This document shows positions 1 to 9,879 of a DNA stretch of 64,000 nt, in pieces. This DNA is from Adiantum capillus-veneris. Taxonomy: Eukaryota; Streptophyta; Polypodiopsida; Polypodiales; Pteridaceae. Where the stretch lies: contig CM043967.1 of the NCBI GenBank assembly GCA_014529385.2, positions 129,410,182 through 129,474,181 of the forward strand, written 5' to 3'. The translations under genes were made by a program, and so were the position numbers. Within the stretch, counting starts at the first letter, position 1. Each line of letters starts with the position of its first letter. A model generated the notes under the pieces. The model made no database searches and was not told the origin of the DNA. It worked only from the letters and a program-made list of their open reading frames with translations.

Positions 1-831
1 TTGGTTGGTCTAGGCATATCCACTATAACTTTTATCTTCTCTAAATCCGTGGATATTCCGTTTTGTGAGACAACCAGAATTCTGCCCTGTCGGACCATAA
101 ACACACATTTCTCAGGATTGAGACAAATGCGATATGTCCTACATTTCTCAAATACTTTTCTTAGGTGTTCTAGATGCTCATCTCTCAGAAGAATGTACAC
201 ATAAGTCATCCATGTATATTTCTAGAAACAACCTTAAGTATTCTTTGAAAGCATGTGTCATCAGCCTCTGGAAGGTTACGGGAGCATTGGTTAGACCAAA
301 AGGCATAACCCGATAAGCATAAATTCCCCACTCCGTTGCAAAAGCTGTTTTATGTTGATCTTCCAATGCTATGGCTAGTTGGTTATATCCTGAAAAACCA
401 TCAAGAAAGGAGTATGCTGTTTTCCCTGATACACGCTCTAGAACATGATCAATTATCGGCAAGGGATAATTGTCCCTGATTGTTGCAGCATTCACTTTCT
501 TTAAGTTGACACACACTCGGAGTTTTCCGTTCTTCTTGGGTACCACCACAATTGGGGATACCCAATCGGTGTATTCAATCTCGTATATGAATTCAGCTTC
601 CATTAGCTTATCTATCTCTTCTTTGATTCGCTTAGCAAACGTATCATTATATGTGTATGGTCTCTGTCTGCTAGGCTTTGCATCTTGTTTTAGTGGGATT
701 GTGTGTTGGCATATCGATGGGTCAACTCCCTTTAAGTCCTTATAAGACCATGCAAACACATCCCTGTACTCTCTGAGAAGACTCAAAAGTATCTCTTCCT
801 CGCCTAGAGACAAATCCGTGGCTATGTACAC
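1..831 (-). pseudogene. Reverse transcriptase domain of element A (pol, partial)
   Basis: The enzyme would copy element RNA into DNA inside the virus-like particle. Residues 1-40 contain LLREYRDVFAWSYKDLKG, the usual start of Ty3 RT; then SPIVVVPKKNGKLRVCVN, FLDGFSGYNQ and VMPFGLTNAP follow in canonical order, and the catalytic YMDD lies near residues 206-209 (about 205-216). A stop at about 178 ends the open frame, but homologous RT sequence (HLRKVFEKCR, then LNPEKCVF) continues in another frame to base 1, so there is a frameshift or stop just after the active site. RNase H and integrase are outside the window. Confidence 0.85.
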
Positions 832-857
832 CGGTCTAGGTGTCTCACCTGGAGCTA

Positions 858-1226
858 CTAAATCAACTTTTTTTCATCTTCCGGTCCATCATAAGATTCG
901 TTCTCCCTTCTCTCTCGAATAGGTTGGGTTAATACCACCTTCCTATCCTCTATTGTGAATTTCCTGTAGTGAGAGGGAACATCCATGTTTTCCTTGATTT
1001 TGGCGTTTTCGTCCTCTCCACTCTCAATTTCTGTCGTCCAAACTTCTTTCAGATTTTTCTTGAGCTCTCTGTACTTGTTTCTACGTTCTAACTTGGACTC
1101 CGTGTGTTCTTTGTTGCGCTTGTTCTTTTCTGATTTTTCTGTTTCAGTTTTCGTTTCATTCCTTTGAACTTGATTTCTTGAGCTTCTTTTGTCTTTTTGT
1201 AAGCTCTTTTGATCATTGCCTCTCAT
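858..1226 (-). CDS. Charged linker region of element A pol, between protease and RT
   Basis: This 122-residue frame is extremely rich in Lys, Glu and Arg and has no catalytic motif. It lies between protease and RT. A homologous block exists at the same place in element D (54640-55270), sharing the pattern K-Y-x-E-L-K-K followed by VPSHY and K-[FY]-T, so it is a conserved part of the polyprotein rather than a random open frame. The start Met is arbitrary; the region is probably translated as part of pol. Function unknown; perhaps a flexible or nucleic-acid-binding linker. Confidence 0.6.
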   Translation of the reverse strand: MRGNDQKSLQKDKRSSRNQVQRNETKTETEKSEKNKRNKEHTESKLERRNKYRELKKNLKEVWTTEIESGEDENAKIKENMDVPSHYRKFTIEDRKVVLTQPIRERRENESYDGPEDEKKLI

Positions 1227-1250
1227 TCTTCCAGAAATCTTGTCCTTAAC

Positions 1251-2726
1251 TCAATCTTCTGCCTTTACTAGCATTAGGAATTGATTTTTTCCCCTTATTC
1301 TAGGCATCGGATTGGTTCTAACCCCCTTTGTTTTTCTCTTTGCTCTATAGTGTTTCTGGCATTGTTTAGTTTGGTTCGGAAAATCATAAAATCGGACATC
1401 CGTTATAGTTTCTTCGTTTCTGCTTGAATTGTCCGTTGACTCGTTGTCTGCTTCATTTCCCCACTCTGGATGATCGAGAATGTCGTGAAACACCTCTTCT
1501 TCATTTTCCTTTTCCAGTGTATCGTTCTTTTCAGTTTCTTTTTCGAGTATCGTTCTCAGCATGAAGTATGGAACCACGTCGTAACCGTCCTTGTCGCAAA
1601 ATTTCGTTGTGGGACCATCCGGGATTGCACAAACATCTAGGGTTGCTAGAATGTGTGTCCATTCTAATGGTTCAAGCGTGTCCTCTGGAAAGGGTTTTCC
1701 TATACAAGTTTCGTCTTCGATAGCCCTTTCTAAAACATATTCTTCTCGCCTCAGACTTCCACATTTCGAGGCTCCACACATCCATAACTCCTTGGGCTTA
1801 CCTAACCAGGCTGGAAATTCGGATCCCGCCAAAGTAGCTGAATCAAACTCCTCTACCGGTGTTCGATTCACATCTTTGTAGCTATGGTCTTTCAGGTTCA
1901 CACGTGTAGTGGTTTCCATATTTCTAAGGTATATGTGATCGTAGCCCCAATCCTGGGCCATTTTCAACTGTCTCCTGAATGGTCTTCCCAGTATGATATC
2001 ATAGTTATTCTCCTTGCCAAAATCGACAATAGCAAAAGTATGTTCGTATTCAATGCCGCAAGAAGTCACTACGACTTTCTCTAATAACCCCATAGGTTTC
2101 TCCATGTGTCCATCTGCTAATTGGAGTTTCAACCTAGTCTTCCTTATTGCTGGTTTCCCCCATTTTTTCCAGATTTCTTTTGTAGCAATGGCTACCCCAG
2201 CTCCGCTATCTAGTATTGCCATTGTGTTCACTCCTTGGAATTCAACTGGTAAGGTTGTATTCCCCTCTTCACCTTCGCAATACTCTCCGACCTTGTTTAA
2301 GGGTACAGGCTTAGCGTTCTTTTGTGGTTTGCTCAGCTCTTGTATACCCTCTTGCAGTCTCGATGTTGGGTCTTTTATCCCAAATTTCTCCAAGCATTTT
2401 CCTACAGTGGTCCACATATGTGGTCTTAACTTCAAAAGCTCAGCTAGAGTGATAGTGCATGTCACTGGTGTTGACAAGATCTCTATCAATCCTTGCGAGT
2501 CCATGACTTTTTCTGATGAGATTCTTCGTGAGGGAAGTGCTCTAATCTCGGATTTTGCTTCATACTCTCCTAAGTATGAAGGTAAGGTTTTCAATGAATG
2601 AGGTTTGCTCTCCATTGTTCTAACAGAGCCCCCATCTCCCCAGTAAGATTGCAGATCCAAGTCCACTTGAGATCTTGCCTCAAATTCCACTATGGGAGGA
2701 TTCCTGATGTCCTTTTCCCAACTCAT
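1251..2726 (-). CDS. Aspartic protease region of element A
   Basis: A 491-residue frame. Residues 173-177 read DSGAG, the catalytic site of a retroviral-type aspartic protease (about 2196-2210), and YDIILGRPF about 70 residues later is the typical second conserved strand of Ty3 proteases. The protease would mature the Gag-Pol polyprotein as a dimer. Upstream are about 165 residues of spacer including KTLPSYLG, conserved in element D; downstream is a long acidic region. It overlaps the end of the gag frame by 47 bp in a different frame, which could be a frameshift site or decay. Confidence 0.85.
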   Translation of the reverse strand: MSWEKDIRNPPIVEFEARSQVDLDLQSYWGDGGSVRTMESKPHSLKTLPSYLGEYEAKSEIRALPSRRISSEKVMDSQGLIEILSTPVTCTITLAELLKLRPHMWTTVGKCLEKFGIKDPTSRLQEGIQELSKPQKNAKPVPLNKVGEYCEGEEGNTTLPVEFQGVNTMAILDSGAGVAIATKEIWKKWGKPAIRKTRLKLQLADGHMEKPMGLLEKVVVTSCGIEYEHTFAIVDFGKENNYDIILGRPFRRQLKMAQDWGYDHIYLRNMETTTRVNLKDHSYKDVNRTPVEEFDSATLAGSEFPAWLGKPKELWMCGASKCGSLRREEYVLERAIEDETCIGKPFPEDTLEPLEWTHILATLDVCAIPDGPTTKFCDKDGYDVVPYFMLRTILEKETEKNDTLEKENEEEVFHDILDHPEWGNEADNESTDNSSRNEETITDVRFYDFPNQTKQCQKHYRAKRKTKGVRTNPMPRIRGKNQFLMLVKAED

Positions 2727-4599
2727 CTCTTCCGTAAGACCTCTGTATGACTGGATGAAAACTCTCTATCTCCTGATCGGTGGTGTTCAATACTATGTGG
2801 TCATCCTTGTGTGTATTTTCAGGCTTTTGTGCACTGGGAGTCTTTTCAGCTACCCGTGAAATGATAGTCTCTTGTTGAATTGGGTTTTCCCTTCCACAAT
2901 TCATTGTTTCTCTTGGTGGTTCTAATAAGGCTTGTGTAGTCTCGATCATTCTCTGGCACATTTCAAGTCTCTGCTTTTCCAATTCCGTGTTTGGGTATGT
3001 CATCCACCTCTGTTCTTGTGTTTGGTTGTTCTTTAACCTAGCTTCGTAAGCTCTCATCAGTGCGTCCAATGGTTCGTGTACTTTGTCGACTAGCACTGAT
3101 CCCCCTGAGCTTAAGCTAGTTGTTTCTTTGATACTCTTTTGTTTCGTTCTTTCCGGGCTCATCTCTCGTTTCCCGTTTTGACTCTCAAGTTTTTCTAATC
3201 TATCTTTAGTTCGCTTTAGTTCCTCATCTAGAATAGCGTCTTCACGTTCTTTTCTCAACTTCATGCGTGCTTTTCTAGCTTTCCATGTGTTTCTTTGACT
3301 CCGCGGTCCTTGACTAACCACTTTGGTTGCTAACTTTCCATTCTCAGGTTCTCTAGTGGTTTTCTTAGCTTGAGCTCTAGTAACAACTTGTGTTGGTATC
3401 AGAGTTTCATTTTCAGACCCACTGCTGGTAGGAATAGTTTCTAGCATATTCAATGTCGTCTTTTGCACTTTGTTTGGATTCTTTGAACAATCCTCAATGA
3501 AGTGAGTAACCCCACACTCAGTGCAATAAGCGTTAATTCTAATGATTTCCGTATGTGGACAAACATTCATCAGATGGTCACCTCCACACTTGTAACAGGG
3601 TCCTAGTGCTGGTCTTGGTCCCACTTGATTCGTCCTTTGTGGATAGGATGGTCTTTGTCCTGTTAATCCTCCATGAGCTATGAACATCAATGTTCTTACA
3701 TCCAAATTGTACCTCTCTTCATCAGAAGCACTTGTAACTGTTGGTATTCCAACATTCCCAATCATGCCCCATGGTTCTGGTTGTCTGGGTTCTTCTGGTG
3801 GGTAATACACAGTTGGAGACATGTGTGCACCAGATTCTTCATAATAGGCTTGAACAGGCACTAAGGCTTGTTCTTCCTGATTCTCTAAGGTTGGTGCATA
3901 TCGAATGCCCACTGGTCTTGCTCCTGGTAAATGTGGTTGTTGTCCCAATACTGGTTGTGGCCTTTCTATCCCCATAGGTCCTGGTACATTTCCCGTTGGG
4001 TATCGAGATACTGGATGTACTTGAGGTGGTGCTAATTGAGCAGGAGGTGCATACTGACGCTCCCTTACATACCCTTTGTTGTAATAGCACTCCTCTGTTG
4101 GATGGTTTGTCCATTTTTGTTCAATAGCACACCATTTCAGTGGTTTTGGCAATGGTTTTTGGTATGGTGCCATCCTTTTTAGAGCCTCTTCTATCATTTG
4201 CTCTACATTTGGCATGGTTGTTGTTTGAACATTCTTTTTAGTGGTAGTCTCACTCACTACGGAGGAAGAGCTACTGGATACAAAATCTGTATCTGCTGAC
4301 ACCTCTCCATAAACCGTACAGTTATCCACTAAGTACAATGCTTCTCTCGTTACTTGCTCGAAACTTGTACAAGCTTTCAAGTGCAAATCCTTCTTGAGAG
4401 TGTCGTTTCTCAGTCCCTGAATAAAGAGAACAGATAGTCTGTCATCTTGTGGTCGTTCACGTACTCGACATCTCTCAATGTATTGTTTGAAGCGAAGTGA
4501 AGCTTCCTTCACTTTTTCGTGTTCTCTCTGTTTAAAAGCATATATTTGTGAGACCGTATTGTGCTTAATCCCTCGTTTTGAGAATTCCTCAGCAAACAT
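2680..4599 (-). CDS. Gag, C-terminal part with two zinc knuckles (element A)
   Basis: A 639-residue frame. The first ~80 residues finish the capsid-like domain (FAEEFSKRGIKHNTV, then ERCRVRERPQDDRL and VLFIQGLRNDTLKKDL). A proline/glutamine-rich spacer follows. Two zinc knuckles are visible: CYKCGGDHLMNVC (about 3559-3600) and CTECGVTHFIEDC (about 3490-3528). After that comes a basic, coiled-coil-like stretch. The product would coat the element RNA and form the particle. It overlaps the upstream gag frame (4589-5053) by 11 bp in another frame, so the gag gene is broken by one frameshift or was assembled by frameshifting. Confidence 0.85.
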   Translation of the reverse strand: MFAEEFSKRGIKHNTVSQIYAFKQREHEKVKEASLRFKQYIERCRVRERPQDDRLSVLFIQGLRNDTLKKDLHLKACTSFEQVTREALYLVDNCTVYGEVSADTDFVSSSSSSVVSETTTKKNVQTTTMPNVEQMIEEALKRMAPYQKPLPKPLKWCAIEQKWTNHPTEECYYNKGYVRERQYAPPAQLAPPQVHPVSRYPTGNVPGPMGIERPQPVLGQQPHLPGARPVGIRYAPTLENQEEQALVPVQAYYEESGAHMSPTVYYPPEEPRQPEPWGMIGNVGIPTVTSASDEERYNLDVRTLMFIAHGGLTGQRPSYPQRTNQVGPRPALGPCYKCGGDHLMNVCPHTEIIRINAYCTECGVTHFIEDCSKNPNKVQKTTLNMLETIPTSSGSENETLIPTQVVTRAQAKKTTREPENGKLATKVVSQGPRSQRNTWKARKARMKLRKEREDAILDEELKRTKDRLEKLESQNGKREMSPERTKQKSIKETTSLSSGGSVLVDKVHEPLDALMRAYEARLKNNQTQEQRWMTYPNTELEKQRLEMCQRMIETTQALLEPPRETMNCGRENPIQQETIISRVAEKTPSAQKPENTHKDDHIVLNTTDQEIESFHPVIQRSYGRDELGKGHQESSHSGI

Positions 4600-5053
4600 C
4601 TCTTAGCAAATGGTCAATGTCATGGAATCCCTCTATTTTCAGTGGTTGAAACCATGTCAATGCCGTACCTTCTAGAGTAAGACCAAATCCCTCGTATTGT
4701 GTATGGAAATCTGTTATCTGCTCAGCTCTTAAGACTTGCTTAAAGAGTGACACATGTGCATACGGATCTCCTGAACCACCATACTTCTTTGGCATACACT
4801 TGGCTACTTGAGATGGTCTCATACGTCTATGGTCTGCTACCAATCTCATTGCTCCTGTGTCCCGGCTAAAGCTTTCTCTAGCATCATGGACTTCATGGGT
4901 TACCCTTGTCGGTTCCCCTGCCCTGAATCTACTACTAGGAGGTAAATGTGATGGTTCCGCTTCGAACCTTGGACCTGGAGTGGTATATGTGGGGATTGGA
5001 ACTGCACTACCTCGATTCATATCCATTGACTCTCTGGAATGTAATGATCCCAT
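4589..5053 (-). CDS. Gag, capsid-like N-terminal part (element A)
   Basis: A 154-residue frame with the core Ty3 gag signature: KKYGGSGDPYAHVSLFKQ, then FHTQYEGFGLTLEGTALTWF. This is the first half of the retrotransposon-gag fold that builds the capsid. The matching region of element D (59984-60235) shares DFHTQ[YF]EGFG[LM]TLE. The domain continues in another frame from 4599 downward. Between 5053 and 5166 no frame is open, so the link to the N-terminal frame is broken. Confidence 0.85.
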   Translation of the reverse strand: MGSLHSRESMDMNRGSAVPIPTYTTPGPRFEAEPSHLPPSSRFRAGEPTRVTHEVHDARESFSRDTGAMRLVADHRRMRPSQVAKCMPKKYGGSGDPYAHVSLFKQVLRAEQITDFHTQYEGFGLTLEGTALTWFQPLKIEGFHDIDHLLRDVC

Positions 5054-5165
5054 TGGTCCGGGCTTCGAGTACTGAGGTTGACTGAAAGAGTCAGCAACCT
5101 GAGTTCTTTATCCTCCTGTTGTCATTGGGTTTTGCACTCCATTTGTTGGTGCTGGTCTTTGTGAG

Positions 5166-5990
5166 CTAGAAGTAACATAATACTGATGTAGTGGTCCCCC
5201 AAAGTATGTATATCCTTCTAATTCTTTCTTGCCCATTGTTGAGTATTGTCTCCCATACTTGTCGTAAGCGGCAGTTTTCACTTCCGATCCCTCTGTGTAG
5301 GTAAAGACATAAAGTCTTTTTTTGTTCTGTCAACTCTCCGGTGTAGGGTTCTTCACATCTATAATAGAGATCTTGCTCCCCATTATTATATTTGTATAGC
5401 CCCACATAGATGTTATCAGTGTTGATCCTTGTAGTTTCATTCTCTCTTCTTAACCTCGCATCAGGTAAGTTCATTATTGGTGCTTTCTCCTCAAGTTCTT
5501 CATCTACTTTGGCTTTGGTGCCCATCAATCCCCACTTGTCCACAATGTTAGGGTTTAGGACTACCAAGTACATGGTACCCTCGTCATCTAGATATCTATC
5601 TCCACTATAGCTCACAGGCACTAAGTCCTTGAACTCACTAGGTCTCTCTTCTATCTTTACACAATAGCGGTCCATTCCATCTTTGTAGATCTTGGCACCT
5701 TGCTCATTGTCGTACTGGTATTTTATGAACAATAGCTTCATTGTGGCGGAAGGGTTTGAAGATCCTGCTGCCATATTTTCTCTGTTGTTCAGGTTCAAGT
5801 GTTCCAAGTGTTCGGTGAAAATCTCGTAAGATCTCTCCGAAGAAGTATCAGAAACACTTCCTTCAAATATCGGCTCTAATGCTTGCACCCAACTTTGGTT
5901 TACACTTCCCTCGGTTGATATGACACTTGCTTGTTCCCCTTGTTTTGGTTGGTTATTCTGGAGATTCCTGCTCGATCTCAAATTCATCAA
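5166..5990 (-). CDS. N-terminal reading frame of element A, unknown function
   Basis: A 274-residue frame beginning MMNLRSSRN, the first long frame after the leader. Element D has a relative at 60981-61280 beginning MNLRSGR with a shared VSTE-x-SVNQ stretch and a later GA[KQ][VI]Y motif, so this is a real conserved product and its start is supported by two copies. I recognise no domain: no membrane segment, zinc finger or catalytic motif. It may be the N-terminal extension of Gag or a separate small accessory protein. The last ~45 residues look frame-shifted, because the conserved pattern is lost. Confidence 0.65.
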   Translation of the reverse strand: MMNLRSSRNLQNNQPKQGEQASVISTEGSVNQSWVQALEPIFEGSVSDTSSERSYEIFTEHLEHLNLNNRENMAAGSSNPSATMKLLFIKYQYDNEQGAKIYKDGMDRYCVKIEERPSEFKDLVPVSYSGDRYLDDEGTMYLVVLNPNIVDKWGLMGTKAKVDEELEEKAPIMNLPDARLRRENETTRINTDNIYVGLYKYNNGEQDLYYRCEEPYTGELTEQKKTLCLYLHRGIGSENCRLRQVWETILNNGQERIRRIYILWGTTTSVLCYF

Positions 5991-6150
5991 TTCCCCTAAA
6001 GGACTTTAACTTCTCCGTCTCGGCAATTTGTTTTCCCAAGTTTTTGTGGTCAGAATTGATCCAAATTGATTGATACTTGGTCAATTGTTTAATCTTGTCA
6101 GTTGGACAACTTCTGTTTCATCAAGTGAGAATTTTGTTGCAGTTATGCTG

Positions 6151-6182
6151 AAAAAGACATTATACGCGTATGATGTCTTTTT
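6151..6182. repeat. Leader palindrome A1
   Basis: Dyad centred between 6166 and 6167. The arms pair over 16 positions with one T/G mismatch, which would be a wobble in RNA. Right half: CGTATGATGTCTTTTTT. Outer A/T runs extend the pairing beyond the shared 28-bp core. Confidence 0.9.
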
Positions 6183-6433
6183 TCACAGATTTGGACTATT
6201 TCGGTCATGCTCACTCTCAGTAGCCCCCTTATGCTCTGTCCACTCATAAAATTCAGTTTGAACTCTGTTTGAGCAAGTTATGGCTAATTTAGGCTTTTCT
6301 TTGCAATTTTCCACTTTTGACTTGTTTTGGTCAATTGTGATCCAAATGGGATGAAACTTGAAATATAACCTCTAGACAGCTATTACAATGGATCTGTGTT
6401 GGCAAAGTATCAAAATATGTCCAAAATTAGGTC

Positions 6434-6461
6434 AAAGACATCATACGCGTATGATGTCTTT
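6434..6461. repeat. Leader palindrome A2 (perfect, 28 bp)
   Basis: A perfect dyad centred between 6447 and 6448; left half AAAGACATCATACG. It lies 281 bp from A1, centre to centre. Confidence 0.95.
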
Positions 6462-6557
6462 TTCATCAATTTGGGTCAAGACTTGATATTTATGCTTTCT
6501 ACAGTGTTTGTAACAATCTTGTCAGGTCAGATATCAAAAATAAGTAGTGGATGTGCT

Positions 6558-6587
6558 AAAAGACATTATACGCGTATGATGTCTTTT
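6558..6587. repeat. Leader palindrome A3
   Basis: A 30-bp dyad centred between 6572 and 6573 with the same single T/G mismatch as A1 (left half AAAAGACATTATACG). It lies 125 bp from A2. Confidence 0.92.
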
Positions 6588-6845
6588 GTCCCAGATTTTG
6601 ACTATTCTTGGTTTTAAGCCTTTTCCAATGTTTATAATTGAGTTTCAAGTGTTTTTGTCAGGTTTGAATGTAAAAACAAGATCTGAATCCAAAATTTCCT
6701 ATTCTTTGCGTTTCTTGGACTCCGACTTGTCTTTTTGGGTTTCTTTGAGTGTTAATGCTCTTGTTTTAAGTTGAAATTAGGGTATAACTCCCCTTTTGAA
6801 CACTCTAGTAAAGTCAAAATTTCTGTTTTGGTCTCTGTTTGGTCA

Positions 6846-6875
6846 TTTAGACATCATACGCGTATGATGTCTAAA
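6846..6875. repeat. Leader palindrome A4 (perfect, variant outer arms)
   Basis: A perfect 30-bp dyad centred between 6860 and 6861; left half TTTAGACATCATACG. The outer bases are TTTAG/CTAAA, not AAAAG/CTTTT as in the other copies, yet the pairing is kept. It lies 288 bp from A3. Confidence 0.95.
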
Positions 6876-7389
6876 GTTGCAGATTTCCAATTTTTTGGCA
6901 CAGAATCCTTCCTAAAGCTTTCTCAAGTGCTCAGCGGCTCCCAGATACACAGAAAATTTCTCTGACTTTTGTTTATTGCAAGTTTCACTACTAACTCGAC
7001 GGTTTAGTGATCTAACATGCAATCAACCATATCAAGCAAATACTCCAATGATTACTAGCTCCAGATCAGGATCAAATGAAGTCCTACCTAAGCTATTCCT
7101 AATCATAAAATGGGTTTGGTAATTGTGATTTTAAAGAGATCCACTGCCACTCACGGACTAGCAAATTCTTCTTCTATCAACAACTACTCAACACCAACAA
7201 AACAACAAACAAATCTAAGCTAAACTAAAAATACTGTCAACACGGAAGACCCAGGAATACCCCACTTCCTAGTGTCTCTCGAGATCTTCGGAGTCCACCA
7301 CTCCTAGATCTTTTCTAACTAAAGTATACAAAGTAGTTTATACGACTCACCTCGTAGGATTAGTCTAAGGTCACCTACTTAGGGCTCTC

Positions 7390-7408
7390 ATCCCCGGCAG
7401 CGGCGCCA
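7390..7408 (-). promoter_or_regulatory. Primer-binding site of element A (tRNA-Asp-like)
   Basis: On the minus strand the LTR ends in AACA, two bases (TT) follow, then TGGCGCCGCTGCCGGGGAT. Plant tRNA-Asp ends in ...CCCGGCAACGGCGCCA, so this complements its 3' end with one mismatch. The match is from memory of the tRNA family. It fixes the LTR boundary and strand. Confidence 0.85.
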
Positions 7409-8035
7409 AATGTTAAGGCGGTTACGCCGCTAGCGGAAGCTAAATAGCGAGAACTCAACCAACAACATAATTTGTCAGACGAGGACGGAGCTTGACCCGC
7501 AGGCGCATGGAAACAACTAGGTGGGTGTCAAATCATCTACTCGACCTTCTAACGACAATCACTACTAAGGAAATCAAATCTAAGTTCTAAAATACGCAAG
7601 TGACTGAAATCCGTACTACGAACGAATGCTATACGAAACAGGATCTAGAATCGTTGAATCGATTTCAAACTCAAGGGGAAGTCTATACACTAGGTAATAA
7701 CAACACCCTAAAGACTTGAACTGCAAAATCAACCTATAACCACTCCGTGCGGTAAACGCGTATGAAGACAGGCCAAAAAATACAGGTGATCGAAACTTGA
7801 CCCCGATGGTACCAATGTGTAGCTCTACTCGTTGTGGTTCTATAGATATGCTGCACGCTCCATTCCGACACACGAGTTGGAAGAAAACTCACACCGAAGC
7901 TCGTAGGAACTTACCACACATAGAAGCCGATAGCGCGCACTCTTGGTATCTGTGCATAGCTCTCGCCGTTGCTAACATAATGGCGGTGTCGCTTCTCCAA
8001 TGGCGGCTCCGTAGCTCGCGTAGCAAGTAGATAAG

Positions 8036-8068
8036 ACTCTCTCTCTCTCTCTCTCTCACTCTCTCTCA
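8036..8068. repeat. (CT)n tract in the LTR of element A
   Basis: About 33 bp of CT dinucleotides, interrupted once by CA. It lies downstream of the minus-strand TATA box, in the predicted transcribed leader. Confidence 0.9.
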
Positions 8069-8139
8069 GACACAGTCACGGCGCTCAAAAACTCACTTTG
8101 ATCAATCATCTGAATCCCCTTAGGTTACAAAAACTTTGG

Positions 8140-8151
8140 CTTATATACCTC
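8140..8151 (-). promoter_or_regulatory. TATA box in the LTR of element A
   Basis: The minus strand reads GAGGTATATAAGCC. Element D has GGTATAAAAGCC at the matching place (63671-63682), with conserved flanking CCTTGGCT. This supports a pol II promoter driving genomic RNA leftwards. Confidence 0.7.
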
Positions 8152-8356
8152 AGCCTTGGAGGTGAGAACATCTCTAACTAATTACATCAACAAGTGAAAT
8201 TACTTCGGGATTACAAGCTGGAAACTCAATTGAGTCCCGTTACTTAATGAATGGCTCAAATCAAAATTAATGTCGGAAAGACATTTATTAGAATCAATGG
8301 TTACAAAATGATGAGTGTGAGCAAAAATGTGGGTGTGATCCTCTGCTGGCTCAACA

Positions 8357-9437
8357 GCAGCTCAAAAAGAAATGGAATTTCAAGCTCTACAAATCAATAG
8401 TAGAACAATGGCTGCGCAAATCGCAAGTCTACAAACTGCAAGGCAACACCAAGGACAGGTACGAGTGCACCAGGAACAAGCAACAACGAATTTGGCTGGA
8501 CTCGTCGAAGTATATGGGGGTCAAGATGAGTAGGAGGAAGAATCAGATGAACAGGAGGACCCAGATACACAGACTAATCAGACTGGCTCCAAAGACCAAG
8601 AAATAGAAGAAGATTCAGTCAGGAGATTGGAAGAGCAGAGGCTGGCCGAGTAGATGGAAAAACAATCAGAGATGATATGGTACAAGGCAATGCAACTAGA
8701 AAAGGAGTTTCTACAAGGGCTCTCCAAATCAGGCAAAATAGCAGCAGAGCTACGGAAGGAATGGAATGCCCCTATGTTACCATATGCTCTGCTGAAATTT
8801 GAAACTCTAACACATCAACGGCAGCTCGAAAAAGAAGCACAAGTGCCAGTTTTTGAAGGAGAAGTACAGGATCGAGAACAACAAAACAGAATAGTAGACA
8901 GCCAGCCAAAGTGGAGGCGTCAATGGCTCTTGGATCATCCTAATAACCTGATCCACTTAGTCAACGCACCGTCTGAGCTGAGGAATGACAGAACTTTTTT
9001 CCCAACTCCGCGAACATACACCTACAGCCAATATAAAGCACTATAGAGCAGAAATTCGACATGGCTAAATTATCCAGCATTGCCAGGGCCAGTAGAGGGA
9101 GAGAGAATATCCAGTTCTTACATGGTGAAAACCCTTCAGGGCTCCATCGCAGAATTCGGAGGCTCTCCCGACCTATCCTGCAAGATGCTATGTAAAATAG
9201 CTCGAACCTTTTTTGGCCTGTCTCACAGTCTTCTCAAAAAGCTGGACGTCAGAGTATATGAATACCGAAAGAAGAATCTCAAAGCTGTCATACGATCTAA
9301 GTGGACCACCTACAGAGCCAGTATTGTATGCCTATTTCAGACGGCTAATGTTTCTGCCAAGCTACCATCTACAAACCTTCGAAGAAGCATTTTACACAGG
9401 CTTCTTCATGTACAAGTGTAAAATTTTGGCCCATTAA
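8357..9437 (+). pseudogene. Gag-like reading frame, unidentified, broken
   Basis: One frame runs from the edge of element A (8357) to 9043, interrupted by stops near 8531 and 8651; the clearest part is 8654-9046 (130 residues: EKQSEMIWYKAMQLEKEFL, later a WRRQWLLDHPNNLIHL stretch). It is Glu/Gln/Lys-rich and helical at the start. A second block (9213-9437) in another frame contains PPTEPVLYAYFRRLMF and FEEAFYTGFFMYKCK. I recognise no domain. The region ends in a purine-rich run (about 9545-9556) followed by an LTR-like block, so it may be the gag of a non-autonomous LTR element, which is inference. Element A appears to have inserted at its left edge. Confidence 0.4.
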
Positions 9438-9556
9438 TGGCAAGCGAGTCTATGCGATATGATGCGTTTCTACATCAAATCAACCAAGAAAGACGACAAA
9501 GACAATGAAGACAAAGACGATCATGTCGTGGTAGACATGAATTAGGAGAGGGGGAG

Positions 9557-9830
9557 TCTTGGAGCCCCATTGATCCAACTATTGTAATGAGCCCATCTTG
9601 TAAAGCATATCAAATTCCCATTTTATGTCAAAGACGTCTTATCATTTTGATCCATTCCTCTGGGTTATGTAAAGATTAATCAGTTAGTCAGGACTCAGAT
9701 TTGTTCCCACTTTGTAATAAGGAGTAAGAGAACCCCATGTACATTTTTGAGCTAAGGTGACTAAAGTATAAAAGTCAACTTAGAACCATTTTTGAACGAC
9801 ATTTGAACATTAATTCTGTGTCATACGAGT

Positions 9831-9879
<49 letters not shown>

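Larger units (their letters stand above)
5991..7389 (-). other. Untranslated leader of element A with spaced palindromes
   Basis: About 1.4 kb between the primer-binding site and the first reading frame, AT-rich with no credible frame. It holds four copies of a 28-32 bp palindrome (listed separately). Between them are diverged repeats of a TTGGTCAATT/TGATCCAAAT motif (about 6048-6090 and 6326-6365), so the leader may have grown by duplication of a unit carrying the palindrome. In a retrotransposon this region is part of the genomic RNA and could hold packaging, dimerisation or translation signals (inference). Confidence 0.75.
1..8356 (-). mobile_element. Ty3-type LTR retrotransposon A, 5' part (runs off the left edge)
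   Basis: Read on the minus strand the order is LTR (8356-7411), tRNA-Asp-like primer site, 1.4-kb leader with palindromes, an N-terminal reading frame, gag with two zinc knuckles, aspartic protease, a charged linker and reverse transcriptase. Gag-protease-RT order and the RT sequence place it in Ty3/gypsy. No integrase or chromodomain is visible because the element continues left of base 1. The RT block and tRNA-Asp-like primer suggest the non-chromovirus (Tat/Athila-like) branch, which is inference. Reading frames are long but separated by frame changes, so the copy is probably inactive yet younger than element D at 53996-63890, its closest relative here. Confidence 0.85.
7411..8356 (-). repeat. 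5' LTR of element A
   Basis: It begins TGTTAAGG next to the primer site and is proposed to end at ...CTCAACA (8356), giving TGTTRA-type inverted ends and 946 bp. The inner boundary is firm. The outer boundary is inferred from the ends and from element D, whose LTR has the same TATA-to-end distance (about 216 bp). The partner LTR is outside the window, so the target duplication cannot be checked. The copies in A and D share an ATAGCGAGAAC block near the inner end. Confidence 0.65.

Noticed and set aside
470-745. Plus-strand frames over element A (470-745, 1591-1881, 2014-2601 and others)
   Set aside because: Shadows of the minus-strand pol and gag genes, which carry all the recognisable motifs.
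6151-6875. Palindromes considered as a CRISPR array
   Set aside because: Spacing is irregular (125-288 bp), spacers are related to each other rather than unique, there are no cas genes, and the context is a plant retrotransposon leader.
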